Assembly: GCF_900148835.1 (NCBI RefSeq) | Contig: NZ_FRYK01000001.1 | Coordinates: forward strand, 186,001-250,000 | Reading direction: 5' to 3' | Source of the DNA: Flavobacterium cucumis | GTDB lineage: Bacteria > Bacteroidota > Bacteroidia > Flavobacteriales > Flavobacteriaceae | DNA: 64,000 nt | In this document: positions 55,121-63,941 of the stretch, piece after piece | Layout: the number at the start of each line of letters is the position of its first letter | Numbering within the stretch: the first letter of the stretch is position 1 | Position numbers and translations under genes: made by a program | The notes under the pieces: model-generated | The model's database searches: none | The model's input: only the letters and a program-made list of their open reading frames with translations | Told to the model about the DNA's origin: nothing

Positions 55121-56269
55121 TCAAAGATTGTTTCTTCGCTGAGCTTTCCACCATCTTTCTGGAATTTCCTGCTCGCAAGCTGCTAAATAATCTTCATGTG
55201 TGCAAGGTAATAACGTATTTCTTTTTAATTTATTATTAACATTTGTTAAAAACGGAATTTCTATCCACCATCTTTCCGTTTTATTGCTTTTATAAAAGAT
55301 TAGTTCTTCTTCTTCAATTGGCACGATATATTTGATGTAATTCTCTTTCGTTCCAAACGGATATTCGTTTGAACGAAAACAAAATCCCTCAATAAAATAC
55401 CATAACATTTGAGCCACTAAAACAACCTCATTTCTATTTGGACTGAAATTAAAAATTCCAAATGAAGTTACCTTATCACTTATACCTGCATATCGTGTCA
55501 AAGTACATATCTCTTTTCCTGTAAATCCGTTCGGATTGAAAACATCAAAATTCCCCGAATAAGAAGATTGTACCGAACGCATATCAACACTAACTAAATC
55601 AGCATCTCTAAAAACAGGTTCGGATACAGCAAGTGCATTTGAAACTTCTCCTAAACGATAGGCTTCAAAATACAATTTTTCAATTAAGTCAATCTCTTCT
55701 TGTGGATTAAAATAAGTTTGGTATCCTAGATTACTAAAGTTAAAAAGATTATTCGGCTCTTCTATTATTATTTTTGACAAATAGGAATCTGAATCTAATT
55801 TATTTTCTTTTGAAAAATCAAATTGATTATCTATAGAAACTATATTCACCATTTGATCTAAATTGTCGTAAGCACGATACACCGCATAAGTAAGATCTTG
55901 ACTTCCTCCAATTACAATCGGAACAATTCCTTTCTTAATTAATTCAGCTACTAATCCTTTTACCACAAAATAAGTATCTTCTACACTTGCACCCGCCTCA
56001 ACGTTCCCAAGATCTACAATTGCAGTATTCCAGTTTCCAGGGAAAAGACTATAAAATTGTTTTCTGAAATTTTCAAACAAAAAATCTTCGTTTTGTTGCC
56101 CACTCCCCCTGTATTCATTAACTGTAAAAATCGCAATCGCAACATTATCCAAAACTGGAAAATCGGTTTGCGTATGAAATACCACTTTTCTTCCTAAGGT
56201 TTGATTGGACAATTTGGAAATAAAAGTTTCAAGGGAAGACGGAATAGGCTGTAAAAAATCAAAAATCAT
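55121..56269 (-). CDS. Arginase/formimidoylglutamase-fold protein without intact metal site
   Basis: 382 residues with the overall pattern of the ureohydrolase (arginase/agmatinase/HutG) fold. The three metal-binding blocks are recognisable but altered: GGSQDLT near 122 where the family has GG-x-H (H to Q124); IDNQFD near 146 where D-A-H-x-D is expected (H to Q149, both D kept); and SVDMRSVQ near 228 where S-x-D-x-D-x-x-D is expected (second D to R231, the later D also lost). At least three of six manganese ligands are therefore changed. It begins 3 nt after topA and may be co-transcribed with it; gldK lies downstream. Probably not an active ureohydrolase. Confidence 0.75.
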   Translation of the reverse strand: MIFDFLQPIPSSLETFISKLSNQTLGRKVVFHTQTDFPVLDNVAIAIFTVNEYRGSGQQNEDFLFENFRKQFYSLFPGNWNTAIVDLGNVEAGASVEDTYFVVKGLVAELIKKGIVPIVIGGSQDLTYAVYRAYDNLDQMVNIVSIDNQFDFSKENKLDSDSYLSKIIIEEPNNLFNFSNLGYQTYFNPQEEIDLIEKLYFEAYRLGEVSNALAVSEPVFRDADLVSVDMRSVQSSYSGNFDVFNPNGFTGKEICTLTRYAGISDKVTSFGIFNFSPNRNEVVLVAQMLWYFIEGFCFRSNEYPFGTKENYIKYIVPIEEEELIFYKSNKTERWWIEIPFLTNVNNKLKRNTLLPCTHEDYLAACEQEIPERWWKAQRRNNL

Positions 56270-56272
56270 TGA

Positions 56273-58774
56273 TTATTTCTTTTTAGTGGTTGTTTTTTTA
56301 ACTGATGCTTTTTTTGTCCCTGTTTTTTTTGCTGGCGCTTTTTTCTCAATCATTTCTTGAACTTGCTCCAAAGTCAATTTACTCGCATCAACATCCTTAC
56401 TTAATTCAATTTTAATTTTACCTTTTAAAATAACCGAACGACCCCAGCGTGCCTTCTCTACCTTAATTCCCTCTGCCTCCCAATTATGGATTACCTTATC
56501 AATCTCCTTTTGTTGTTTTTCTTCGATTAATGCATTCAAATCGGCTTGTGATAAATTATCAAAATCATATTTCTTACTCACATTGATAAACATCCCATTC
56601 CATTTAATGAAAGGACCAAAACGTCCCACTCCTTTTTGAACAGGCATTCCATCATAAGTTCCAATAGGAGCGTCTGCTTGCATTTTCTCATCAATCAACT
56701 CTTGAGCGGTTTCAATTGTAACATCCATCGGATCTACTCCTTTAGGTAATGAAATAAATTGTGAACCAAAACGAACATAAGGACCAAAACGACCATTATT
56801 TACTTCAATTTCTTCTCCTTTATAAGTACCTAGTTGTTTTGGCAGTAAGAACAAATTCAGCACCTCTTCCAATGTGATATTTCCAATATTTTGGTCTTGA
56901 CGTAAACTAGCAAATTGTTTGTTTTCGTCATCTATATCCCCTATTTGAGCCATTGCTCCATATTTCCCTAAACGAACAGAAACTTGTTTTCCAGAAACAG
57001 GATGAACACCTAAAATTCTTTCACCACTCTCTCTTTCAGCATTTTTTTCTACATCAACTACATTTGGATGAAAGTGTTTGTAAAAATCGTTCATCATTTT
57101 AGCCCAATCGACTTTTCCTTCTGCAATTTCATCGAAATCTTGTTCCACTTTTGCTGTGAAATTATAATCTAAAATCGTGTTGAAGTTTTTAACCAAGAAA
57201 TCATTCACGATAATTCCAATATCGGTTGGAACTAACTTTCCTTTATCTGAACCAACATTTTCAGTTAAAACTTGAGATTTTACTTCTCCTCCTTTTAACA
57301 TCAACTGGTTGTATTTTCTTTCTTGTCCTTCAAAACTTCCTTTTTCAACATACGTTCTAGCAATGATTGTGGAAATAGTTGGCGCATATGTTGACGGACG
57401 ACCAATCCCTAGTTCTTCCAATTTCTTTACTAGAGAAGCTTCCGTGTAACGACTTGGCGGACGCGAAAAACGCTCCGTAGCCGTGATATACTTATTCGTA
57501 AGTTTTTCGTTTACTTTTAAAGCAGGCAACATACCTTCTTGTTCCTCCTCATCATCATCATGTCCTTCCAAATACACTTTCAAGAAGCCTTCAAACTTGA
57601 TAACTTCTCCAGTTGCAGTAAATGTTTCAGAATGATTACTTGCTTCAATTTTCACATTAGTTCTTTCCAATTCAGCATCACTCATTTGGGATGCAATTGT
57701 TCTTTTCCAAATTAAATCATACAAACGCGCTTGATCTCTATCGATATCCACTGTATGTCTTGACATATCTGTTGGACGAATTGCCTCATGCGCTTCTTGC
57801 GCTCCTTTTGATTTGGTATTGAAGTTTCTTGGTTTCGAAAATTCCTTTCCGTAATAACTTGTAATTTCAGCCTGAGTTGCAGCCATTGCTTCTTGCGATA
57901 AATTTACACTATCCGTTCTCATATAAGTAATAAGTCCGGCTTCATACAATCGTTGTGCAATTTGCATGGTAATTCCAACAGGTAAATACAATTTTCTCGC
58001 TGCTTCTTGTTGCAACGTTGAAGTGGTAAAAGGTGCTGCTGGTGATTTTTTTGTGGGTTTGGTTTCTAAATCTCCTACTTTGTAAGAGGAACCTATATTC
58101 CTAGCTAAGAAATCCTCTGCTTCTTTTTTTGTTGCGAAGTTCTTAGGCAATTTTGCTTTGAAAGTTTTTCCGGCTTCGTTTGTGAATTCTGCTGTTATGC
58201 TGTAAGACGCCTCTGGTTTGAAATCTTGAATTTCTCTTTCGCGTTCTACAATCAAACGAACAGAAACCGATTGCACACGACCAGCTGATAATCCTCCTTT
58301 TACTTTTTTCCAAAGCACAGGCGACAATTCATACCCTACTAATCTATCTAAAACTCGACGCGCTTGCTGTGCGTTTACTAAGTTATAGTCAATTCCTCTC
58401 GGATTCTCGATTGCTTTTTGAATCGCCGTTTTGGTAATTTCGTGAAAAACAATACGCTTTGTTTTCTCTGGCTTTAATTTTAATTCTTCTGATAAGTGCC
58501 AAGAAATTGCTTCTCCTTCCCGGTCCTCATCGGAAGCCAACCAAACCATTTCGGCATTTTTAGCTAATCCTTTTAATTTAGTCACCAAAGCTTTTTTATC
58601 AGCCGAAACTTCATATTTCGGTTTAAAACCATTTTCTACATCTACTCCTATTTCTCTCGAAGGCAAGTCGGCAATATGTCCATAACTCGACTCTACTTGA
58701 TACTCACTTCCTAGAAATTTCTCGATGGTTTTTGCTTTTGCAGGTGACTCAACGATTACTAAATTCTTTGCCAT
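56273..58774 (-). CDS. topA: DNA topoisomerase I
   Basis: 833 residues. Toprim domain at the N-terminus (NLVIVESPAKAKTIEKFLG, WLASDEDREGEAISWHL) and catalytic domains with the active tyrosine in LITYMRTDSVNLS near 290. The C-terminal region carries repeated GxFGPFxxW-type blocks (RFGPYVRFG, GRFGPFIKWNG) rather than cysteine zinc ribbons, as usual for Bacteroidota. A Lys-rich tail of ~25 residues (APAKKTGTKKASVKKTTTKK) ends the protein. It relaxes negative supercoils. A TACTTTTG box lies 19 nt before the ATG. Confidence 0.97.
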   Translation of the reverse strand: MAKNLVIVESPAKAKTIEKFLGSEYQVESSYGHIADLPSREIGVDVENGFKPKYEVSADKKALVTKLKGLAKNAEMVWLASDEDREGEAISWHLSEELKLKPEKTKRIVFHEITKTAIQKAIENPRGIDYNLVNAQQARRVLDRLVGYELSPVLWKKVKGGLSAGRVQSVSVRLIVEREREIQDFKPEASYSITAEFTNEAGKTFKAKLPKNFATKKEAEDFLARNIGSSYKVGDLETKPTKKSPAAPFTTSTLQQEAARKLYLPVGITMQIAQRLYEAGLITYMRTDSVNLSQEAMAATQAEITSYYGKEFSKPRNFNTKSKGAQEAHEAIRPTDMSRHTVDIDRDQARLYDLIWKRTIASQMSDAELERTNVKIEASNHSETFTATGEVIKFEGFLKVYLEGHDDDEEEQEGMLPALKVNEKLTNKYITATERFSRPPSRYTEASLVKKLEELGIGRPSTYAPTISTIIARTYVEKGSFEGQERKYNQLMLKGGEVKSQVLTENVGSDKGKLVPTDIGIIVNDFLVKNFNTILDYNFTAKVEQDFDEIAEGKVDWAKMMNDFYKHFHPNVVDVEKNAERESGERILGVHPVSGKQVSVRLGKYGAMAQIGDIDDENKQFASLRQDQNIGNITLEEVLNLFLLPKQLGTYKGEEIEVNNGRFGPYVRFGSQFISLPKGVDPMDVTIETAQELIDEKMQADAPIGTYDGMPVQKGVGRFGPFIKWNGMFINVSKKYDFDNLSQADLNALIEEKQQKEIDKVIHNWEAEGIKVEKARWGRSVILKGKIKIELSKDVDASKLTLEQVQEMIEKKAPAKKTGTKKASVKKTTTKKK

Positions 58775-58793
58775 TTCACATTTTTTTGAACCG

Positions 58794-58801
58794 CAAAAGT
58801 A
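58794..58801 (-). promoter_or_regulatory. -7 promoter box TACTTTTG for topA
   Basis: Minus-strand exact match 19 nt before the topA ATG. Confidence 0.65.
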
Positions 58802-58969
58802 TAGGTTTTTTTTAAATTTTAAGATTTTGAGTCATTTTTTACCACTAACTAGTCAAAAAATAAATCAAACTACAACTATATATATAGGTATAAAAACGAT
58901 AAAAACCATCTACTTTTAAATGAAGAAAAAAATAATTTAAAAAATCCTGTTAAACCTTTTCTGCCATCT

Positions 58970-59000
58970 TGTCAGATTTTATAATTTAGTATTATCTTTG
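58970..59000 (+). promoter_or_regulatory. miaB promoter: TTG-N21-TATCTTTG
   Basis: The -7 box TATCTTTG is at 58993-59000, with TTG (in CTTGTCAG) 21 nt upstream. The transcript should start near 59007. Confidence 0.7.
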
Positions 59001-59007
59001 CAATCCG

Positions 59008-59023
59008 TTCCGAAGTTTCGGAA
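59008..59023 (+). other. Small hairpin at the predicted 5' end of the miaB mRNA
   Basis: TTCCGAA and TTCGGAA (7-bp perfect stem, GT loop) lie 7-23 nt after the -7 box, so the mRNA would begin with a hairpin. The ATG is 25 nt further on. Confidence 0.5.
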
Positions 59024-59048
59024 TTATACAATTTAGTGAAGAATAATT

Positions 59049-60497
59049 ATGGAAAAGGTAATTGATGAAAACAAACAAGGTCAAAGTTTAGTGCTTGACC
59101 AAAAAGAAGGAAATACAAAAAAACTTTTTATAGAGAGTTATGGTTGCCAAATGAATTTTTCGGACAGCGAAATTGTGGCGTCTATTCTTTATGAAAACGG
59201 ATATAATACCACTCAAAATCTGGAAGACGCTGATTTGGTGTTGGTAAACACTTGTTCTATTCGCGATAAAGCGGAGCAGACGATTCGTAAGCGTTTAGAA
59301 AAATACAACGCGGTAAAGAAAATCAATCCTTCAATGAAGGTTGGGGTTTTAGGTTGTATGGCGGAACGTTTGAAAAGTCAGTTTTTAGAGGAAGAAAAAA
59401 TTGTAGATATGGTCGTTGGGCCAGACGCTTACAAAGATTTACCAAATTTATTAGCTGAAGTGGAAGAGGGAAGAGATGCTATCAACGTAATTCTTTCAAA
59501 AGAAGAAACGTATGGTGATATTTCACCTGTTCGTTTGAATAGTAATGGAGTTAATGCTTTCGTTTCGATTACAAGAGGTTGCGATAATATGTGTACGTTT
59601 TGCGTTGTTCCTTTTACACGCGGTCGTGAGCGTAGTCGTGAACCACAAAGTATTATTGATGAAATCCAAGATTTATACGATAGAGGTTTCAAAGAAGTTA
59701 CCTTATTAGGACAAAACGTAGACAGTTACCTTTGGTATGGTGGTGGTTTGAAGAAAGATTTTGACAAAGCAACCGAAATGCAAAAAGCAACTTCAGTTGA
59801 TTTTGCTCAATTATTAGACAAATGCGCTACGTTGTTTCCAAAAATGCGTTTTAGATTCTCGACTTCTAATCCGCAAGATATGCATGTGGAAGTAATTGAA
59901 ACTATGGCGAAACATCACAACATTTGCAAGTACATTCACTTACCAGTTCAAAGTGGAAGTACTCGAATTTTACAAGAAATGAATCGTCAACACACACGTG
60001 AAGAATACATAGCTTTGATTGATAAAATATATGCGATTATCCCAGATATTTCATTATCGCAAGATATGATTGCCGGTTTCCCAACCGAAACGGAAGAAGA
60101 TCATCAAGATACGTTGAGTTTGATGGAATATGTGAAATATGATTTCGGATTTATGTTTGCGTATTCAGAACGTCCAGGAACTTTAGCTGCTAGAAAAATG
60201 GAAGATGACGTTCCAGAAGAAGTGAAGAAAAGACGTTTAAATGAAATCATCGACTTACAACAACGGATTGGCTTAGAAAGAACCCAACGTTTCATTGGTC
60301 AAGAGGTGGAGGTATTGATTGAAAAAGAATCAAAACGTTCTGATGCGCATTGGAGCGGAAGAAATTCGCAAAACACTGTAGTCGTGTTCCCAAAAGAAAA
60401 TTACAAAGTAGGTGAATTCGTAATGGTAAAAATCACAGATTGTACCGCTGCAACTTTAATTGGAGAAGCAGTTGGTTATTCTGAAATAATGAATTAA
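59049..60497 (+). CDS. miaB: tRNA-2-methylthio-N6-dimethylallyladenosine synthase
   Basis: Radical-SAM methylthiotransferase that adds a methylthio group to i6A37 of tRNAs. Three domains: UPF0004 with the cluster cysteines in [19 protein letters not shown] and GVLGCMAER; radical-SAM core with [22 protein letters not shown] (CxxxCxxC near residue 182); and a C-terminal TRAM domain ending [19 protein letters not shown]. It is 482 residues including a Gln/Lys-rich start. Expressed from its own promoter and probably continuous with the downstream operon. Confidence 0.97.
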   Translation: MEKVIDENKQGQSLVLDQKEGNTKKLFIESYGCQMNFSDSEIVASILYENGYNTTQNLEDADLVLVNTCSIRDKAEQTIRKRLEKYNAVKKINPSMKVGVLGCMAERLKSQFLEEEKIVDMVVGPDAYKDLPNLLAEVEEGRDAINVILSKEETYGDISPVRLNSNGVNAFVSITRGCDNMCTFCVVPFTRGRERSREPQSIIDEIQDLYDRGFKEVTLLGQNVDSYLWYGGGLKKDFDKATEMQKATSVDFAQLLDKCATLFPKMRFRFSTSNPQDMHVEVIETMAKHHNICKYIHLPVQSGSTRILQEMNRQHTREEYIALIDKIYAIIPDISLSQDMIAGFPTETEEDHQDTLSLMEYVKYDFGFMFAYSERPGTLAARKMEDDVPEEVKKRRLNEIIDLQQRIGLERTQRFIGQEVEVLIEKESKRSDAHWSGRNSQNTVVVFPKENYKVGEFVMVKITDCTAATLIGEAVGYSEIMN

Positions 60498-60504
60498 TTT
60501 TTTT

Positions 60505-60577
60505 TGTTTCAAATTTCAAGTTTGGAAGTTTCAAGTTAACTTTCTAAACCTGAAACTTGAAACCTGAAACAAACTAT
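60505..60577. repeat. Intergenic CCTGAAAC/TTGAAAC repeat with inverted arms
   Basis: GTTTCAAGTT (60529-60538) pairs perfectly with AACTTGAAAC (60553-60562), and CCTGAAAC occurs twice nearby. The wording matches the tandem array at 11284-11406. It lies directly before the ATG of the sigma-54-type activator. Confidence 0.75.
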
Positions 60578-61837
60578 ATGGAATCAGTACAAGCTATAAA
60601 ACAACGATTTGAAATTATTGGGAATGACCCAAAACTCAATCGTGCCGTGGAGAAAGCCATTCAGGTGGCTCCAACGGATATTTCGGTATTGGTAACAGGT
60701 GAAAGTGGTGTCGGAAAAGAAAGTATTCCAAAAATCATTCACGCACTTTCGCATAGAAAACATGGAAAATACATTGCAGTTAACTGTGGTGCTATTCCGG
60801 AAGGAACTATTGATAGTGAACTTTTTGGTCACGAGAAAGGTTCGTTTACAGGAGCAACCAACACACGTGAAGGTTATTTTGAAGTTGCCGATGGTGGAAC
60901 TATATTTTTAGATGAAGTTGGAGAATTACCCTTAACCACTCAAGTACGCTTATTACGTGTTTTAGAAAATGGTGAATTTATAAAAGTAGGTTCATCTCAA
61001 GTGCAAAAAACGAATGTTAGAATCGTAGCGGCTACTAATGTGAATATGTTTGATGCCATTGAAAAGGGTAAATTCCGTGAGGATTTATTTTATCGATTGA
61101 GTACGGTTGACATTATGTTGCCACCACTTCGTGAGCGTAAAGATGACATTCACTTGTTGTTTAGAAAATTTGCTTCGGATTTTGCGCATAAATACAAAAT
61201 GCCATCTATTAAATTAGATGACAGCGCAGTTGAAATACTTTTAAAATATCGTTGGAGTGGAAACATTCGTCAATTGCGAAATGTAGCCGAACAAATTTCA
61301 GTTTTGGAAACGAAACGTGAGATTTCATCGCAAACGCTACTCTCCTATTTACCAATAGAAAATCCGAATTTACCATCGGTTATTGGAACTAAAAAATCGG
61401 AAAGTGATTTTAGTAACGAAAGAGAAATTTTGTACAAAGTTCTTTTTGATATGAAAAGCGATTTGAACGATTTGAAAAAGCTTACTATGGAATTAATGCA
61501 AAACGGAAGTTCAAAAGTTCAGGAAGCTAATAAAGGATTAATTCAAAAAATTTACGGCAAACCTGAAGAAAATGCTATTTTTGAAGAAGAGCCGAGAGTT
61601 GAAATGCTTCCAAATCAAAATAATCTTATTCAAGAAGCGTTTGAAGACGATGATGATCAAAATTATTTATTTGCAGAAACGGTTGATGAAGAAGAAACCT
61701 TAAGTTTAGAAGCGAAAGAAATTGAATTAATCAAAAAGTCGTTAGAACGAAATAAAGGAAAACGTAAAGCAGCAGCAGACGAATTAGGTATTTCCGAACG
61801 AACACTGTATAGAAAAATAAAACAATACGATCTATGA
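60578..61837 (+). CDS. Sigma-54-type AAA+ transcriptional activator without receiver domain
   Basis: About 419 residues. The AAA+ domain starts almost at once: Walker A VTGESGVGKES near 44, the sigma-54-contact loop as GSFTGA (usually GAFTGA), Walker B GGTIFLDEVGELPL, and FYRLSTVDIMLPPLRER. A linker rich in Glu/Asp follows, then a C-terminal Fis-type helix-turn-helix (GKRKAAADELGISERTLYRKIKQY). There is no N-terminal receiver or sensor domain, so its activity must be set by partner proteins or by level. The ATG at 60578 is used; an upstream TTG is within the repeat. It overlaps lptE by 4 nt (ATGA). Confidence 0.93.
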   Translation: MESVQAIKQRFEIIGNDPKLNRAVEKAIQVAPTDISVLVTGESGVGKESIPKIIHALSHRKHGKYIAVNCGAIPEGTIDSELFGHEKGSFTGATNTREGYFEVADGGTIFLDEVGELPLTTQVRLLRVLENGEFIKVGSSQVQKTNVRIVAATNVNMFDAIEKGKFREDLFYRLSTVDIMLPPLRERKDDIHLLFRKFASDFAHKYKMPSIKLDDSAVEILLKYRWSGNIRQLRNVAEQISVLETKREISSQTLLSYLPIENPNLPSVIGTKKSESDFSNEREILYKVLFDMKSDLNDLKKLTMELMQNGSSKVQEANKGLIQKIYGKPEENAIFEEEPRVEMLPNQNNLIQEAFEDDDDQNYLFAETVDEEETLSLEAKEIELIKKSLERNKGKRKAAADELGISERTLYRKIKQYDL

Positions 61838-62340
61838 TGAGATATTTCATAATTACATTAGCCCTAGTATTTTCCTTCTTATTAAATGGATGTGGTGTTT
61901 ATAATTTCACAGGAGCTAGTCCTGTAGATGCGAAAACGTTTCAAGTGAATTATTTTCAAAACAATGCCCCTTTGATTGAACCTGGAATCGAAAGAACATT
62001 CACTTTAGAATTACAAGATATCATTCAAAATCAAACAAATTTGAACCTTGTTACACAAGGAGGTGATTTATTATATGAAGGGGAAATTGTCGATTATCGA
62101 ATTAGTCCAATGACAGCTACAGCCGATCAAAGGGCTGCTCAAAACCGATTGACGATATCTGTAATGGTTCGATTTAGCAATAGAAATAAAGAGGACGATA
62201 ATTTTGAAAAGCGATTCTCTTTCTTTTATGATTTCGATGCCAACCAGCAATTAGTAGGCTCGCAATTAACAACCGCATTAGATGTTATTTTTGAGCGCAT
62301 TACACAAGATGTCTTTAATGAATCTTTAGCTAAATGGTAA
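61834..62340 (+). CDS. lptE: LptE-family LPS-assembly lipoprotein
   Basis: 168 residues with a lipoprotein signal peptide (lipobox LLNGCG). The mature part fits LptE/DUF-type outer-membrane LPS-assembly lipoproteins: VYNFTGASPVDAKTFQVNYFQN, FTLELQDIIQNQTNLNLV, GEIVDYRISPMTATADQRAAQNRLTISVMV, a classic LptE central region. It should plug LptD at the outer membrane. Start codon overlaps the activator's stop by 4 nt. Confidence 0.88.
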   Translation: MMRYFIITLALVFSFLLNGCGVYNFTGASPVDAKTFQVNYFQNNAPLIEPGIERTFTLELQDIIQNQTNLNLVTQGGDLLYEGEIVDYRISPMTATADQRAAQNRLTISVMVRFSNRNKEDDNFEKRFSFFYDFDANQQLVGSQLTTALDVIFERITQDVFNESLAKW

Positions 62341-62355
62341 TTAATTTGTAAAATT

Positions 62356-63162
62356 TTGAATAAATCCGATTTAACATATCTTTTAAATAAACCCGAAACT
62401 ATAAACGAAAAGCAAACTATTGCTTTAGAACACTTAGTTTTACAGTTTCCCTATTTTCAAGCGGTACGTGCTTTACATTTAAAAGGTTTGTACAATCAAG
62501 AAAGTTTTAGGTACAACTACGAATTAAAAAAAACAGCAGCTTACACCACAGACCGATCTATTTTATTTGAATTTATTACATCGGATAATTTCACAGCTAT
62601 CCAACAAGAAAAGATCGATGCAATTCAAAAATCAATTCTAGATATTGAAGTGCATGACCTAAATGAAGTTACTGTAACACTTGAAATTGAAGAAATAAAC
62701 ACTGATATTGAAACTTCAGAAGAAGAAACAATTGGTGAAAGTTCAGAAGAAAAATTGGAAATAGGCAAACCTTTACCTTTTACTCCTGCAGAAAGACATT
62801 CGTTTCAGGAATGGCTACAATTAACAAAAATTTCACCTATAGTGCGTGTAAAAGAGGAAATAAAAGCTCAAATTGACACCGAAAAGGAAAAAAAAATAGC
62901 TATTATTGATAAATTTATTGAAGCCAATCCTAAAATTGCACCCATAAAAGAAAACATCAAAACTCCTATAAACATTAGTAAAAGCGTTGAAGAACCAACA
63001 CACCTAATGACGGAAACTTTAGCAAAAGTATATCTGGAACAAAAAAAATACACAAAAGCGATACAAGCATATGAAATATTAATTTTGAAATATCCAGAAA
63101 AAAGTAGTTTCTTTGCAAACCGAATAAATGAAATCAAAAATTTACAACAAAATAATAATTAA
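62356..63162 (+). CDS. Hypothetical protein with TPR-like C-terminus, TTG start
   Basis: 268 residues. N-terminal ~100 are helical (DLTYLLNKPETINEKQTIALEHLVLQF, YFQAVRALHLKGLYNQESF, TTDRSILFEFITSDNF). An acidic middle (about 115-135) and a charged linker follow, and the last ~40 residues hold a TPR unit (MTETLAKVYLEQKKYTKAIQAYEILILKYPEKS). The only possible start in frame after the lptE stop is the TTG at 62356 (next usable codons are too far inside), so a TTG start seems real. It is conserved in this position between lptE and secG in flavobacteria, as I recall. Function unknown. Confidence 0.75.
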   Translation: MNKSDLTYLLNKPETINEKQTIALEHLVLQFPYFQAVRALHLKGLYNQESFRYNYELKKTAAYTTDRSILFEFITSDNFTAIQQEKIDAIQKSILDIEVHDLNEVTVTLEIEEINTDIETSEEETIGESSEEKLEIGKPLPFTPAERHSFQEWLQLTKISPIVRVKEEIKAQIDTEKEKKIAIIDKFIEANPKIAPIKENIKTPINISKSVEEPTHLMTETLAKVYLEQKKYTKAIQAYEILILKYPEKSSFFANRINEIKNLQQNNN

Positions 63163-63164
63163 TT

Positions 63165-63527
63165 ATGGGATTCACAGGTTTTTTAATTGCGATAACAATT
63201 GTTTGTTTTTTATTAATTTTAGCTATTATGGTTCAAAACCCTAAAGGTGGAGGTTTATCTTCTTCATTTGGTGGTTCTCAACAATTAGGAGGCGTTCAAA
63301 AAACAACAGACTTTTTAGATAAAAGCACTTGGACTTTAGGAGGAATTTTAATTGCTTTAATCTTACTATCTAGTTTAAGTTTTAATGGTGCTACCTCTGG
63401 CTCTAAAGTATTAGGTGATGACGAGACTGTAATCCCTACAACTACAGTTCCTTCTACTCCAGAAGCTACACAACAAGCTGCTCCTGCTGCTACACCAGCA
63501 CCAGTTGCAACAGATTCTACAAAATAA
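63165..63527 (+). CDS. secG: Preprotein translocase subunit SecG
   Basis: 120 residues with two membrane segments (FLIAITIVCFLLILAIMV and LGGILIALILLSS) and the SecG hallmark VQNPKGGGLSSSFGG between them. It supports the SecYEG channel. The C-terminal ~45 residues are Ala/Pro/Thr-rich (PEATQQAAPAATPAPV). It begins 2 nt after the preceding stop, so it belongs to the activator-lptE-TPR-secG operon, which ends in a strong terminator. Confidence 0.93.
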   Translation: MGFTGFLIAITIVCFLLILAIMVQNPKGGGLSSSFGGSQQLGGVQKTTDFLDKSTWTLGGILIALILLSSLSFNGATSGSKVLGDDETVIPTTTVPSTPEATQQAAPAATPAPVATDSTK

Positions 63528-63544
63528 GAATTGATAAAACATAT

Positions 63545-63578
63545 AAAATGCCAGCATGTCAGTGCTGGCATTTTTTTT
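63545..63578 (+). terminator. Terminator after secG
   Basis: A 12-bp stem (AAAATGCCAGCA / TGCTGGCATTTT) with TGTCAG loop and T run, 18 nt past the secG stop. It separates secG from groES. Confidence 0.92.
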
Positions 63579-63665
63579 AACGAAAAATTGTCAGAAAATC
63601 GCTTTGGCATAATTTCTGAAATAATGCAAGCAACAAATTAATAACATTATTAAAATATAAAAACT

Positions 63666-63941
63666 ATGTCATTAAACATTAAACCAATTTCAGATCGAGT
63701 AGTTATTGAGCCGTTAGCAGCTGAAACTACAACCGCTTCAGGAATTATTATTCCAGACACTGCAAAAGAAAAACCTCAAAAAGGAACTGTGGTAGCCGTA
63801 GGAAATGGTAAAAAAGATCATACCATGACTGTTAAAGTTGGCGATATAGTTCTTTATGGGAAATACTCTGGAACAGAGTTCAAATACGAGGGTAAAGATT
63901 ACCTAATCATGCGTGAAGATGAAATTTACGCAATTCTTTAA
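63666..63941 (+). CDS. groES: Co-chaperonin GroES
   Basis: 91 residues of the 10-kDa chaperonin, lid of GroEL. The family pattern is complete: [42 protein letters not shown] in pieces, the mobile loop around [24 protein letters not shown] and [13 protein letters not shown]. groEL would be expected just beyond the window. No CIRCE inverted repeat (TTAGCACTC) was seen upstream. Confidence 0.97.
   Translation: MSLNIKPISDRVVIEPLAAETTTASGIIIPDTAKEKPQKGTVVAVGNGKKDHTMTVKVGDIVLYGKYSGTEFKYEGKDYLIMREDEIYAIL

Noticed and set aside
55121..56269. Calling this gene HutG and linking it with hutU into a histidine pathway
   Set aside because: Metal ligands are lost and the genes are 28 kb apart.
63579..63665. 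CIRCE element before groES
   Set aside because: No TTAGCACTC inverted repeat found; only A/T-rich sequence without a clear box.
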